This document shows, one piece after another, positions 33,694-45,511 of a stretch of DNA of 64,000 nucleotides; positions within the stretch are counted from its first letter, which is position 1; each line of letters starts with the position of its first letter. The translations under genes and the position numbers were made by a program. The notes below the pieces were generated by a model. The model was given only the letters and a program-made list of their open reading frames with translations, was not told where the DNA came from and searched no databases. Source of the stretch: Phialocephala subalpina (lineage: Eukaryota > Ascomycota > Leotiomycetes > Helotiales > Mollisiaceae); contig FJOG01000009.1 of the NCBI GenBank assembly GCA_900073065.1, positions 1,504,267-1,568,266 of the forward strand, given 5' to 3'.

Positions 33694-35740
33694 ATGTGGG
33701 AGTACGATATACATCACCTTAATTCCAATGAATATCGCAGTTCTTATGAGGATTCAACGTCCTGTCAATGTTCGACTTGCAGAACAATTTCAGTTGGTAT
33801 ATCCCTGCATAGACCTGGGATACGATGGACCTCGGTTCTCAAAAAGAAGTGGTATTCTCAGGACAACCTTCTAAATGATGGCGCCTTCACGATTCAATAC
33901 TTCGACTGCGAGGTGGATTTAGACTTTTTCGTCGAATCTGGTAAGTTTAGAGAGGGATCTAAGCCTAGGAATCTTCTGACCCTCGTATAGCCCAGAAGAG
34001 AGAGCCCACAAGGCCGATATTTGAGTTGAATAGTTTCTATCCATCTGGTGATTGTCCGAGCGAATTTCCGGAAGATAACCCCAATGTACTTTTCCATGCA
34101 TCTATCAGGAACTTGGGTGATACTGGAAGCGATACGAGTCTGGCGCGGGCAAGAGCGTGGCTGCGGGACTGTACCACAAACCACCAAGCATGTTCAAAGC
34201 TCGGGCGAGAGTCAAAATTACCGCATCAGGTGCTCGATCTTCAACCTCTAGACCAATACGAGGCTAATGTCAGACTTGTGGAGACAGGTGATAACCACCA
34301 CAATCAATATGTCTGTCTCAGTCATTGCTGGGGCACAGTAGTTCCACTGAAGACAACGCGAGAAAATATCTCAGCTCTAAAAGAGCGTATCGCTTGGAAT
34401 GATCTACCGAAAACTTTCCAAGAGACTGTACTTTTCACTCGCAAGCTAGGACTTCGTTGGTTGTGGATTGACTCGCTTTGTATTATACAGAATGATGACT
34501 TGGATTGGAAAGCAGAAGCCGGCAACATGGGCAATGTGTACAGCAATGGGTTTCTAACTATTGCTGCTAGCAAGGCCCGAAACAGTGCTGACGGGCTCTT
34601 CACCGAGAAGCCCGGCCCTGCAGCGTTGGTCTGTCAAACCTCGAGTGAAAACAAAATATACAATATTTTCGTCCAAAAAGCCTTGAAGATACCCCACGAG
34701 TCCCGGTGGAGGCCGAACCCATTTCAGGAGCTACAGGGTCATAGGATCATCGAAAAGGTCCGTGATTTCAATCCCTTGTTCCTTTATTGACCCGTGGATG
34801 GACTTTTCAAGAGAGAATGTTGTCTCCGAGAGTTCTCCATTTCGGAATTGGCGAGTTATTCTTTGAATGTCAGGAGAACTATTTGTGCGAATGCCAACGC
34901 AAGATCAACACCAACAACTCAATATCCAAGTTGAATGCACATCCAGCATTTACGGTCAAGGGAAGTTTTATGGCTGATAACCGGTCGTACCGTTCGTGGC
35001 GGACAGTTTGCTCCACTTTTTCACGTTTCGAGCTCACTTTTCCGGAAAAGGATACACTTCCAGCACTGGCGGGGATAGCACGAGCTTTCCATGAGGCAAA
35101 ATATAGGTATGGAAGATACATTGCCGGCTATTGGGAAAATGACCTGCTGTTGTCCTTGGTGTGGACCTGCAAGGAACAACATCCCCAAAGGACAGAAATC
35201 ACAAGAGTCAAGCGAGACAAACGCCTCCCATCTTGGTCATGGGCTTCAAGCAATCTAGAGGTCTGCTTTCAAGTTTGCGACGCGATAGAGAAGTCAGCTA
35301 AGGTACATAGTGCCAATTTTTCTCTGGCCGATCCTGACCCATTCGGCGAGATCGAATACGCAAATCTGGATCTCGAAGGGGATGTGTTGGCTGCTGTCAT
35401 CACTTCGCCCACCGAATGCTCGGTAACATCTCTCTCTGAGAAACAATGTTTCCCTCGCGCGACTGTCTCGCTCTTCAAGCACGTAAACATTGAAGGTTCT
35501 CCGCCCAATGAAAGAGTTGGGTTGCTTAGTGAATTTCGGATTATCAAACATGACGAACCTAAGTCGGAATGGGAGCAAAATGGCCAACTTCTACACATGA
35601 AACATCCCTGCCATCCCTATATTTGGATGGACGCATCGTATCAGGAGTCATATCAAGATCAAGATACCTTACATGTTCTCTTGTTCCCGTTGGGCATCCG
35701 GCGTGGGGATCATTTTAAGATGATCAACAGCGCGTGTTAA
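33694..35740 (+). pseudogene. HET-domain (heterokaryon incompatibility) protein, frame-broken
   Basis: Exon 1 33694-33940, intron 33941-33990, then coding from 33991. The HET domain is clear: YVCLSHCWGTVVPL, LGLRWLWIDSLCIIQ, then RGWTFQERMLSPRVLHFG, LPALAGIA, a DLLLSLVW segment and LPSWSWAS. Between the second and third blocks the frame changes: the upstream frame ends at TGA 34788-34790 while PLLTRGWTFQER is open in another frame. No AG acceptor exists there, so an intron cannot fix it; an indel near 34765-34785 is needed. HET proteins trigger cell death on non-self recognition. The break means the gene is dead or the base call is wrong. Its last 71 codons lie in a 250-bp tandem duplication. 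Confidence 0.75.
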
Positions 35741-36015
35741 CCATCTCATTGTCACGAAATGTGATGTTGGGTTGCTTAGTGAATTTCGGATTATCAAACA
35801 TGACGAACCTAAGTCGGAATGGGAGCAAAATGGCCAACTTCTACACATGAAACATCCCTGCCATCCCTATATTTGGATGGACGCATCGTATCAGGAGTCA
35901 TATCAAGATCAAGATACCTTACATGTTCTCTTGTTCCCGTTGGGCATCCGGCGTGGGGATCATTTTAAGATGATCAACAGCGCGTGTTAACCATCTCATT
36001 GTCACGAAATGTGAT
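35516..36015. repeat. Perfect 250-bp tandem duplication, two copies
   Basis: 35516-35765 and 35766-36015 are identical as far as I can compare them, with copies directly abutting and an offset of exactly 250 bp. Unit: the end of the HET gene including its stop, plus 25 bp of 3' flank. The second copy therefore yields a 72-codon ORF (35772-35990) identical to the HET C-terminus but without a start. See the matching duplication at 40198. Confidence 0.92.
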
Positions 36016-36398
36016 GGACCGACCCGGCTCCTTTTCATCTCGACACCTACTTGCTATGTTCAGAAATCTGTCTGGGTGCCTTAGGCAAAAGCCGCAAGAC
36101 AACCAATTTCCCCTTGAGAAGCTGCATAAAAAAACCTTCATACGTTACAAAAGATATTCGGTAATCCGACTGCTAAAAGAAACAAAGATTTTGGGACTTT
36201 TTTGCCGCCAAAAGTTGTAGCTGTGGTCTGGGAACTGGTCAGGCAGCCGGATAGACTTCTGAACTTGGTGAGTACTTTACACTGTATGAAGTTCTTTTCG
36301 AATCTGCTATCAATTTAACTCTTGAAATAACACCTCGTATGACGCTTAACGATCAATCCTCTGCAGAAGTTCGCTGTACACATTGCACTACTTTCATC

Positions 36399-37430
36399 TC
36401 ATCTTATAAAAGTGTTGGTGCTGTTCGTCCGTAATTTATGTCCCGTATCTCCAAGCAATGGCGTTCTGGGATTTCCAAGGCGAGGCGATATCACTTCGTC
36501 TGCCACCTCCGTCACTGTATTGCGGTACAAATCTTTCTTCGCGCCAACACCCCCAAGCTCAAAGTTACTCACATTTAGATTTATGCAACCTAGGCAAAAG
36601 TTCGCTGCAGAGAACAAGCGCATTAGTCATTTAATTGAAGGTAGACAGTACCAAAAATGACGCGAAGTGGGACCTTCGTACTCAGGAAATGTCAGAAACT
36701 CACCTTCAGGATCCCTCTTCATCAAGACTTGAGTCGTGATAAGGTTTGGTAGTTTCCACGCTGTCTGCATGAAAACCAAATCTGCTAGCAAGACCGCAAC
36801 AAAGAGTGAGCCCCACAATCTCCGCACTGGAATCTGGCATAGATACTGTGTCGCAATGACAGAAAGCGTTGTTCCCAGCGGTCCTGTCAAGTGTCCTTCT
36901 TCGGCATATGTAATCTTACCATTTGCAGGCCCAGGCGGAGTGTTAAAGGCGTTCTCGTACGTGAGGACTGTAGAGATTATCTCTGAATATGTGGCCAGGG
37001 TAGTGGCGTTGAGGAGAATATTGGAAGCAGGGGAGTCGGACTGTCCGAGGTCAATCGGGATGGAGGAGTAGAAGACTTTGGCGAGAGTGGAGGCTTGAGT
37101 CCATATGTTTGGGGAACTTTTGGTGGCGATAAGACCTGGTGCTGGTGTCGTTGCCGGTCATGGAGTTGCCGTCGCTGTTGAGAGCCTCGTGCGTGAAGCG
37201 AAACCCAATATTGAAGAAGCTCTGTTAATAGATATTATAATATTAAGGATGAGCCAATGGCGGCGGTGCTACCATTGATCTGGTAAATGTTTGTAATGGT
37301 ATGCGTGAGGCCTGTTTGATTGGTCAAAAATACTGGGGTCATGAGTATGGAGAAAATCAGAAATTACTTCAGATCAATGACTGACTAGTATTGACGGGAA
37401 GAGCTTGCGGTTGGCAAGTTGGCTTCACCT
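36399..37430 (-). pseudogene. Decayed fungal multi-pass membrane protein gene
   Basis: The 3' part is well defined: a terminal exon 36604-36399 preceded by a 99-nt intron with a strong GTGAGT donor (36703). The join reads KRDPEANFCLGCINL. Upstream the open frame runs back to about 37160 and includes NIWTQASTLAKVFYSSIP, a conserved GPLGTTLSVIATQYLCQIP and a hydrophobic LFVAVLLADLVFMQ helix; this is the C-terminal pattern of an unnamed fungal transmembrane family. Further upstream the frame needs a shift near 37140 (NSMTGNDTST to GLIATKSSP) and hits a TAA near 37225. An intron can be drawn at 37392-37339. These two lesions suggest a pseudogene, though an unusual intron is possible. Confidence 0.5.
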
Positions 37431-38520
37431 GGAGGAGAGCAAAGAGTTAACGATCAACATTTGAGGGTCCAATAGAGCGCATCCGACGGCAGCAACCACG
37501 TCGGGTGAAGGATAAATTGGCAGCGAGTGATGTCGAAAGCGCATAAACCATCTCTGAACGAATTCAAGGGAAGTGCCATCCTCGGTATGGATGAGGTATG
37601 CGAGGTACATACCTTGCTTGCAAAATACGACGCACCCTTCAAACCATCAAACCACAAACATTCTGAGACAGTGGAGTTAGGATCCATGGTATACACAACT
37701 CTAGAACAGCCTTCGGTTCTTGAATACAGAGACGCTCTGACGCCCACTCAAGGACTTACTCCATTGGGGAATCCTTCTCAAGAAACCTTGCTCTCTCTCT
37801 TCTCTCGAAGTCCGAAATGTGCAGATTTGCAAGTCAAGGACTTGAAATATCATTCACGAATCGATTGCAACTCGAACTGAGAAAATCGGTTAGGAAATGG
37901 AGGTTTGGTTGATGAAAGAGGGTTTGAAAGAAGCTGATTCATTTCAGGGCAGTGTTAACAATGAGCGGAGACGTAAATACGGCCGAAATGGTACGGACGG
38001 ACGCAGCAGTAGAGATACTAGAAGAATCAACGAATGACAAACCCAGTATCCTGCCTCTCGACCATCTTCCTTTTCAAGAATTTCGATACTCCCATTTCGA
38101 AGCGAACCAATAGAAAGCACCCAACCTCCTCCCAACCTCCTTGATTTTTGGCCTCCAAAGGCGGTTGGGAACTTTTTCGGCGGAAGTGGTCCTTCCCAGC
38201 TTCTCGATTTTTCGGATGGCCTTGCAGTCGAGTACGTGATGCCGTGCGAAATCTCGTCAATTGACCTCTGAACGTCTTAATGTCTGTATCAATAAGACAA
38301 AACAAAGAGTAGAGATGCGTTCGGTCAAGTGTCTACTTTAGCTAGGTCATCCTCACTTGAGGCAGTCGCCACGAGCCAGCGCTTGCTAGCAATAGGTTTT
38401 AATCCCACAACTCAGTATCCGAACCAGCAATATATATGTATAGGCAATTAATGTGCGGTAGCTTTTCATACACCCACCACTCCTAAAATACAAGCCATTG
38501 CCTCACCAATACAATGGCGC
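37431..38520. other. Probable upstream part of decayed gene, then intergenic
   Basis: 37431-37750 may hold 5' exons of the decayed membrane protein (minus strand): fragments are hydrophobic but in different frames, and I cannot order them. From 37800 to 38520 nothing is recognised except the 3' flank of the WSC gene. Confidence 0.4.
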
Positions 38521-39237
38521 TCACAGGAAAGCCAGTAACCCAACCATCGCAACAAGCAGCCCAACTCTCTCAACCCCCACAATAGCAGCAACTGCACCCG
38601 AGACCGACACCTGTGACGGCGTGCTCGTCGCCGAACTGGAAGACGTAGTCATCACCGACGTCGATAAATTGCCTGCAGGTGGTATACTCGTACCCGTAAC
38701 CGCCATCGAGGAAGTAATCGTCATGCCCGGAGTCGCAGTTGCGGAGACCGTAGTGTTCGTAGAAGATAATGATCCCGATTTTGAGTATAAGGAGTACCAT
38801 TCGTTTCCCTTGGATCCACCACAGGTATCGGCTGGATATCCTGGACAGGGGGTGTCGCATTCAGTGTCCTGTCCCGAGGCGATCGCCGTGAAATGTTGGC
38901 CGCAGAAACATTCGCTGTGAATGAATGTCAGAAAGTTGATATATTTTTAGGACTTGTGCATAGACAAAAAAACATACGTGTTGTAGAGAGCTGCGAATGC
39001 ATAATTTGAATCTGAGGCGCATTTTGAGGTGCATAATCCAACGGACATGAAGCTTGAGTTGGCGACAGAAACGAATCCCAAGCTGGCATCTTGAAAGTCG
39101 GATGCAGATTGGCATGAGTTGTAGGTGAATTCATTGATGGTCGTCGCTCGAGAGGACATCAGGGTTGCAGAAGAGGGAACGACGGTGGTTGCGAACATTG
39201 CCAGTGAGGCGAACGAGAGTCTGGGAGTAGTGTACAT
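38521..39237 (-). CDS. WSC-domain cell-surface protein, 217 aa
   Basis: Two exons: 39237-38978 and 38914-38521 (63-nt intron). Signal peptide at residues 1-25 (MYTTPRLSFASLAMFATTVV). WSC domain about 35-125 with the cysteine pattern: NSCQSASDF, GLCTSKCASDSNYAFAALYN, ECFCGQHF, and CDTPCPGYPADTCGGS. Then a Ser/Thr-rich stretch for O-glycosylation and a hydrophobic C-terminus (VGLLVAMVGLLAFL) that looks like a GPI-anchor signal or transmembrane end. Such proteins bind wall glucans or act as wall-stress sensors; no cytoplasmic tail is visible, so a GPI-anchored wall protein is more likely than a sensor. Confidence 0.85.
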
Positions 39238-39964
39238 GTTGATGAGATTTAAACAAGTGTTTTGAACTTGGACGAAAGAAAATTGTGTGATGGTAGACGG
39301 CCACGGCGAAGGGGGAAGCAGTTTCTGAATATATAATTACAAAAGGAGTGTGAGGTTATGGAGGATTAGCATCCAGGAGCCGCAGCCTGCCGATCTCCCA
39401 CTGCCCAAACTTTAATACGAGTTTTCTGAAGACTCTAATTGGACGATTTTGTTCTGCTAAGATCTAGGGTCGCCAAATGAGAGATAGCATCGTGAGGGAT
39501 GAAACATTTTGCTGTGCCTTACAGTAGCTTGCGGCGTATACTTTTAGCGACAAACACGTAACTGTCACCACAGAAGTGCGATGCTCTGATCCATGAAGCA
39601 AAGAAATTAATAGTATCTTAAGCTCGTTTGCTTCTTAACGGCGAACACAATTGCTACTGCGACATATTCAACAAGTTCATCGCGATAGAAAAAATGAAGC
39701 ACTTGATATAAAATCTCATTATTTGGAGTTACGATGCTTTGGGCTCGGAGCTCCAGTAATCAAATACCATCTCACAGACGCTGAGAAGATTAATCAGTTC
39801 GGTAAGTGAAAGTTGTCCCCGATGCAGCTAAGAAATGTTAGTCTACGACGGTCTCTCGGTATATGAGTGAGAAAGTGGTCGCTTACATGTTCCGCTTCAT
39901 GCCCAATTCGTACCCCCACATTGTACCCATTGTCCCATTGTCTCAACGGCGGCTCATGTGGCCG
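39238..39964. other. Promoter of the WSC gene; nothing else recognised
   Basis: No ORF of note. AT-moderate DNA upstream of 39237 and downstream of the Ser/Thr-rich remnant. Confidence 0.45.
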
Positions 39965-40190
39965 TTATGCTCGATGAATCTTTGTGCTCGTTTTGCTCGC
40001 AGAGGGAGTTTTGGTCCTTGAGGTATTGGAAGGGCTCGTTGATGTGCTTCCTAAAGTTGAAGTGTTACTCGACGTCTTGATACTGCTGATACTCGTCGTC
40101 TTCACACTGTGAAGACCGCAGTGCCGTGAATGTCTAAAGCCACACTGACACTCGAACCAGTTTCAGTGACTCCGGTGTGGCATTCTTTCT
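39965..40190 (-). pseudogene. Ser/Thr-rich protein 3' remnant
   Basis: An open minus-strand frame ends at TAA 39965-39967 and reads a Ser/Thr-rich tail (TSISSIKTSSNTSTLGSTS) preceded by a more ordered stretch (ETGSSVSVALDIHGTAV). Just upstream the frame hits TAG, close to the left edge of the 250-bp duplication at 40198. It resembles the end of a secreted wall protein similar in style to the neighbouring WSC protein. Probably a decayed or truncated gene. Confidence 0.35.
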
Positions 40191-40197
40191 AGCTAAA

Positions 40198-40697
40198 GGT
40201 GCCAACTCCAAAACCAGAGACGCCCAGGAAGTTGACAGTCCTCGGAGCAACGCTACTCAAAGCCACTATTCCGATCGTATGTACGCACCACTGAACTTCC
40301 GGACTAGCCAGGACACAATGTCCCAGACGCGGGTCCATCTGGGTCATCTGCACTTGAGGTGGGCGTCGCGAAACTAGCGGTTGCTGCTAGGGATCTTCAA
40401 TTCCATAACTCAATATCCCTATTAGCTATGCCAAGCTATTGCAGCTGGGTGCCAACTCCAAAACCAGAGACGCCCAGGAAGTTGACAGTCCTCGGAGCAA
40501 CGCTACTCAAAGCCACTATTCCGATCGTATGTACGCACCACTGAACTTCCGGACTAGCCAGGACACAATGTCCCAGACGCGGGTCCATCTGGGTCATCTG
40601 CACTTGAGGTGGGCGTCGCGAAACTAGCGGTTGCTGCTAGGGATCTTCAATTCCATAACTCAATATCCCTATTAGCTATGCCAAGCTATTGCAGCTG
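40198..40697. repeat. Perfect 250-bp tandem duplication, two copies
   Basis: 40198-40447 and 40448-40697 are direct, abutting, and identical by eye; offset exactly 250 bp. The right end of each copy carries the last 26 bp of the DPB11 coding region (stop included), so copy 1 holds a duplicate of that tip. The remainder is non-coding or degenerate. Same unit length as the duplication at 35516. Confidence 0.92.
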
Positions 40698-43164
40698 CTT
40701 TGCTCCTCGCCATCACTATCTCTCTCGCAGTCGTACTCTCCGGATCATCATACTGCAGCTGCGTACTCGGCGGCTGACTCTCCATATCCTCAACTTCGTT
40801 TTTATCTCCATTCACAAGTAACTCAATCTGTTCGTTCGTCTTCTCGTGTCCAGAAGGATATTGAACGGGATGGCCGTAGCTCATCGTTGAATCGACAGAG
40901 CTTGCGCGGGACGCTGCAGAGACGTTGCTAGCTGCGCGACCGAGGATACGATTTCCGCCTCTTCGACGGTTTTCAGACGAGTCTGGTTGGGCAGATGTTT
41001 TGGTCTTGGCGAGGAGGTTGGAGATGGCGTTGCCGATGTCTTCTTGTGGTCTGGTTGCTGGTGAATCTGTAGCTGCGGAGGTTGTTGATGCGGCTGCGGT
41101 TCTTGTTGGTGAGTTTATGTTTCGCTCAGAGAGGGGTGCGGCTTTGACGGAGAGTTCTTGGGTTGAGGATGAGACGGTACGTGCGAATGAGAGAGCTTGA
41201 GTGACTTGCTCTTCCTTGAAATTGGGCTCGGGCTCGTCATCTGCAAATGCTGTATCGTCCAATCCGGACGTCGGAGGAGGTCGTGTTGACCGGTCGGGCT
41301 CATCACTTGCGAAAGCATCGTCATCTATCCCGGAAGTTCTAGGAGGTCGTGTTGTACTGGACGAGTGCATACTTGAGCTTGAAGTGCCAACAGGTTTCAC
41401 GATATCGCTCTTCGACCGCTCTGACCGCGATGACTCCTTAGCAGAAGCTTGCTCCTTCGAATTCGGCAACGAGTCTGTTCGTTTCTTTGCCAACCTCCGC
41501 TTGTACTTGGTCCAGGGCAATCTTTGTCCAGATTCGATGCATTCCCAGAGCCAATCAGCAGTCACGATAGGTATGTTCCAGTCCCTAGCACACTCGGACT
41601 TGTCCAGCCTTAGCGCAGTAAGAGATTTTGTGACCAGCACGGTGGATTGAGGTGTCATGTCCTCGCTGTACGTTGCTCCAATCAAGTCGACTGCCTTCTT
41701 GAGGTGAAGAAGATCAATACCTGTAAAGGCTGAAGAGGAGACTATCATTTTTTTGAAACCCTGGATTGGAAACATCGGAAATGGCCGGCCAAGAATACAT
41801 TCGCTAGGTTCCACGAATTTCTTGCTGTGAAGACAGCGCTCCACCCACCAGAATGTGATTGTTTCAATCTCAAGCTGAGACTGTGGCAGAGCTGGATAAT
41901 TGATAACCTTCAAGTCGGGAGGCATGATTCGAAAGAGACGCTTGACGTTGTTCCTCGACTCGATGTCCACCAGGTTCTCAATTGTATCTGCCACCTCGCC
42001 GCTATTTGTAACTAAGTGATTGCGGAGTAGTGGATCTTGTTTGGCATTAAAGCCATACAGGTAGAATCGACAGCCGCTGAACATTCCTTGGATTGGTGGA
42101 TTCTCGAGCGTAGACTGCATAGATGAGGACTTTGCTGGTACCACGGGCGCCTTTGCCTTGGGTTCCTGAACCTGTGGTGAAGCTTCATCGTCGGCATTGT
42201 CCCAGACACCGCTTCGAGACACTTGTGCTACCATACCACCACCCCCAACAATATCTCCCCATAGTCCTTGGCTTTGGCTGGCAAGTTTGGTGCTGGCTGT
42301 TCTTCGAAGCTTCCTCTTTCCTCCCTCTTCTGCCGTGCTGCCTTCTCGTGACCGCTTGCCAAGCGAGGTTCTCTTTGGTTTCGTCTTATCCCAAGCACCC
42401 TTTCCTCTTTCGTTTATTGGCAAAGCTGGGTCATAAAGCTTTTCATCCAATATCATTCCTCTCTCAATGCTGTCGCGTAGCCACTCGACAGATACAATCC
42501 GCAAGCCCCAGCTCTTGGCAGCTCGGTATTTTGCGCCCTCTGTTCGAAAAGAAATCAAATGTGTGATTTGTTTTGTGAGGTCGCCTTCATATATAGCTCC
42601 ATTCGCCTTGACCTGGTCAGCTATTTCTGCTCTTTCCAAAGCTAAAGACTCGATGTCAGTGGAGGATTAATATGACGACGTAGATTGTGCTCACGATCGT
42701 CGCAGCCTGTCATGCTGAATTTGAGAGTATGGAAGGTAGGTAGTCGGTGCTCGGTCTCGAGTGAGATAAAATCGATTTCCTGATCATTGATCCATAATTC
42801 TCGAACGGCGTCAATCCATTCGATCGTCATAGGTTGTACATCTGGTCTTTCTCGAGCGACGTATCGATATTTCGGAGTATTGTAATCAGCAACGATGAGA
42901 TGGGTTACATCGAGAGTCAAGTCGTATCGATGGGTCGCTCCCATCTGCTCTGCATACTTTGCAATTTCTGTCTATAGTTGGGAGGACATATCAGCAATAG
43001 CACTAGTTGACCTTGGAGGTGGGTGCCTGCAGCTATATACTTACGCGCTTTTCATCTGGAACAGAGGTACAACAAATGACGCAGCCTCGCAGAGGGGCTG
43101 AAAGGTCGGCAGACTCATTGAGCGGTATTCGTTTAGGGGACGCATTGCCGTCGCAGTCTGCCAT
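40672..43164 (-). CDS. DPB11: BRCT-repeat replication/checkpoint protein Dpb11/Rad4, 788 aa
   Basis: Three exons: 43164-43045, 42971-42695, 42641-40672; introns 73 and 53 nt, frames closing. Four BRCT repeats in two pairs, as in yeast Dpb11, fission yeast Rad4/Cut5 and TopBP1: BRCT1 about 28-115 (HLIVADYNTPKYRYVA ... PMTIEWIDAV), BRCT2 about 125-215 (THLISFRTEGAKYRAAK, VSVEWLRDSI), BRCT3 about 323-415 (FSGCRFYLYGF ... ITFWWVERCL), BRCT4 about 425-515 (GIDLLHLKKAVDLIGATY ... IVTADWLWECI). The Ser/Pro-rich tail is disordered. The protein bridges Sld2/Sld3 to the helicase at origins and activates the checkpoint kinase. The final codons lie inside the 250-bp duplication. Confidence 0.92.
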
Positions 43165-45511
43165 TCTCAAATTAAGTGGTTGAAGATATTCGTTCAATCC
43201 GACGTTCGACGCGTTCGAACTCGAAGTCGCGACGTGCGATGTTGATTTTGAATTACATCACGTGGAGATAACATTAGTCACGATAAGGTTAACGAAGCGA
43301 AGCGGGATAAAGTTTTGGCTGCCAACCTCAGATTCCGTCTCAGGATAATCAACAATTCACGACAAAATGTTTGAAATGTTTGCGTTTCCCTTTTTTGACG
43401 AAGCGTCTTGCATAGTCTCATACATATAACTCTATGTCCAAGTCATTTCCTTTCGGATGGTAATAATACTTAAAGGGTCACATTTCATCTCATCTTCATC
43501 ATCTCTATTCGAGGCCGCATGATCAGCGCGAGGGGTCAAGCCCGCCAAGACATACACCAGATCTCATCGCCCATACCTCCGAGTGGATTGCATGATCAGA
43601 TTATTCTTCCTGGAAGAGGTCAACCTGCCATCAGATCTCAAAAGACTAGAACTACCTCTCAAAGAACCAGTATTTCTTCCAAGTCTGCCATGGCAGCGAC
43701 GAGGACCCATTACGTGTCGAGGATGGCTTAGCCCAGCGGGTCATCATGAATTCGTGGCCTGCATCAGCATGGTGATGAGAAAGCCTGCGAGAATGGGCTG
43801 TCGCGGCGGTGAACGACTCTCATAGGCCAGGATCAGCAGTTCCAGATCTCGTGCACATGAAAAAGAAAAAGTGAGATACATGATGGCAGTGGCTGACCGC
43901 CGTCTTTTAAGGGTTCTCTCTTCCGAGAGAAAGGTACCCCTCCGGTCTTCCGGTGGTTGAGAGGCGTTCGGCTTGCGCCTATTGGTATCTTGGAGGGCGC
44001 CTCACAAATCTCTATTTCCTCTTTGGGCCTTTGGATTGGCGATGAGGAAGTCCAGAATTCCAGCTCAAGCTTCCTACCAACCTCTCAGAAGCTTTCCAGA
44101 TGGAGGAGACAGATCTAGAGATTCGGTTTGCCGCTGACCATGACTCCACCAGCCTTTTCGCTCCCGTCTATCTCCAGGTTTTGGATTTGGAACTGAGTAA
44201 TTCTCATTCCTCCATGGAACACTCGTGAGGGTGAGCTAAGGAATCATGGCTGATTTGTATAATCATTCTCGCAAACGCGTTGGGTATGCTAGGTGTGTTG
44301 GGTATGTCGACGATGGATGACCGAACTGGCCGAACATATACCGTTTGCAGGTGTCATTGCATTGCACAGGGGCTTTCTCCGTACGACGTCCTCGTTGGGC
44401 TCAGGTGCCAAGCTTTTATCCCTTCGGCAATCACGCTCATCCCTTCAGAGTCATTTTGAAACCTCATGCATGAGCTTCGAGAACAAGGTTTTCCAGGGGC
44501 GAACCCTTTGCACCTCAACCCACCCGAAACGAGTGGATGTTTCCCTGTTTACAAGCAGCACTCTAAGCTCATTCATCTGGCAGAACGACGTCCAATCTCC
44601 TTAGTCTCGATATAGGTGCAGTGATTGCGATGGATGGGCGCGCGACATGCGTTCCATCCAGGATCTCGAACATCGATAATCATTCCTTGGTGTTGATAGC
44701 CTGACGGTTGAGGCTGCCGTTGCGCTGCGGGCGGGCGTATTTTGCTGACATCATCGGACCCCTCACCTGTTATTGGCCCCACGGACTCGTCGGCATCGTC
44801 CTGCACAGTACAGTACCTTAGAAATTCTTAGCTTCACTACCATTACTGGTCGAGGCACGACCAGCAACAAGATTCCCCTCCCGAGGAATCCTTCGCTCTC
44901 ACGGCGGTACAAACATACCCAGCATTCTTTGCACAAAGTTCTTACCATCTTGCATTTCTCACTCTCGCGCGAAACAACTTTCTCATCTACTGTACCTCCG
45001 CTGTGCAAATTGCCGTCGCGATTCAGGCCTCACGTCCACCGTCATCGAAGCCGCAGCAACTAGGATCCGACTACCAGCCCGAGTCTTGCTACACGGCGAT
45101 TCCTTGCAACCCAAAACATCACAATCCGGGAATCTTGGGAAATTTTCACCCCGCCATTTGGTGATTGCTCTCATGTGTTGGCAGCGGGCATACCCTCTTC
45201 CCTGCACACCGTGACAACAAACGCGTGCCAAACTAGTCTGGTGAGTAGCATCCAGTCAGTCAGTCGCATATTTGCATAGCAGCTTGAATTATATCCCCTA
45301 AGCCTTACCGGCACCCGCCCTGCTCGCCTTTATTGCATGATATGGTTGGCACTCGACGATCTGATGCCAGAGCGTCCAAAGTCTCCTTTGCGCTTGGGTG
45401 CAGAACTATACCACGAATATCAAAATACCAACTCTTTCCTTTTTTTTTCGAGCTTCAATCTTTCAGCTCGATTGAAGCGCCATTGCGAGGGGCTTTTGGT
45501 TAACATCCATC
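43165..45511. other. 2.3-kb region without a recognised gene
   Basis: Lies between two divergent genes, DPB11 and the arrestin-like gene. Short ORFs on both strands show no domain or plausible splice partners. CT-rich stretches toward 45400 (including a T run at 45440-45448) suit a long leader for the arrestin-like gene. An ATG-free stretch near 43900-44200 shows no coding signal. Confidence 0.5.

Noticed and set aside
35772..35990. Separate 72-codon gene
   Set aside because: It is the duplicated HET C-terminus without a start codon.
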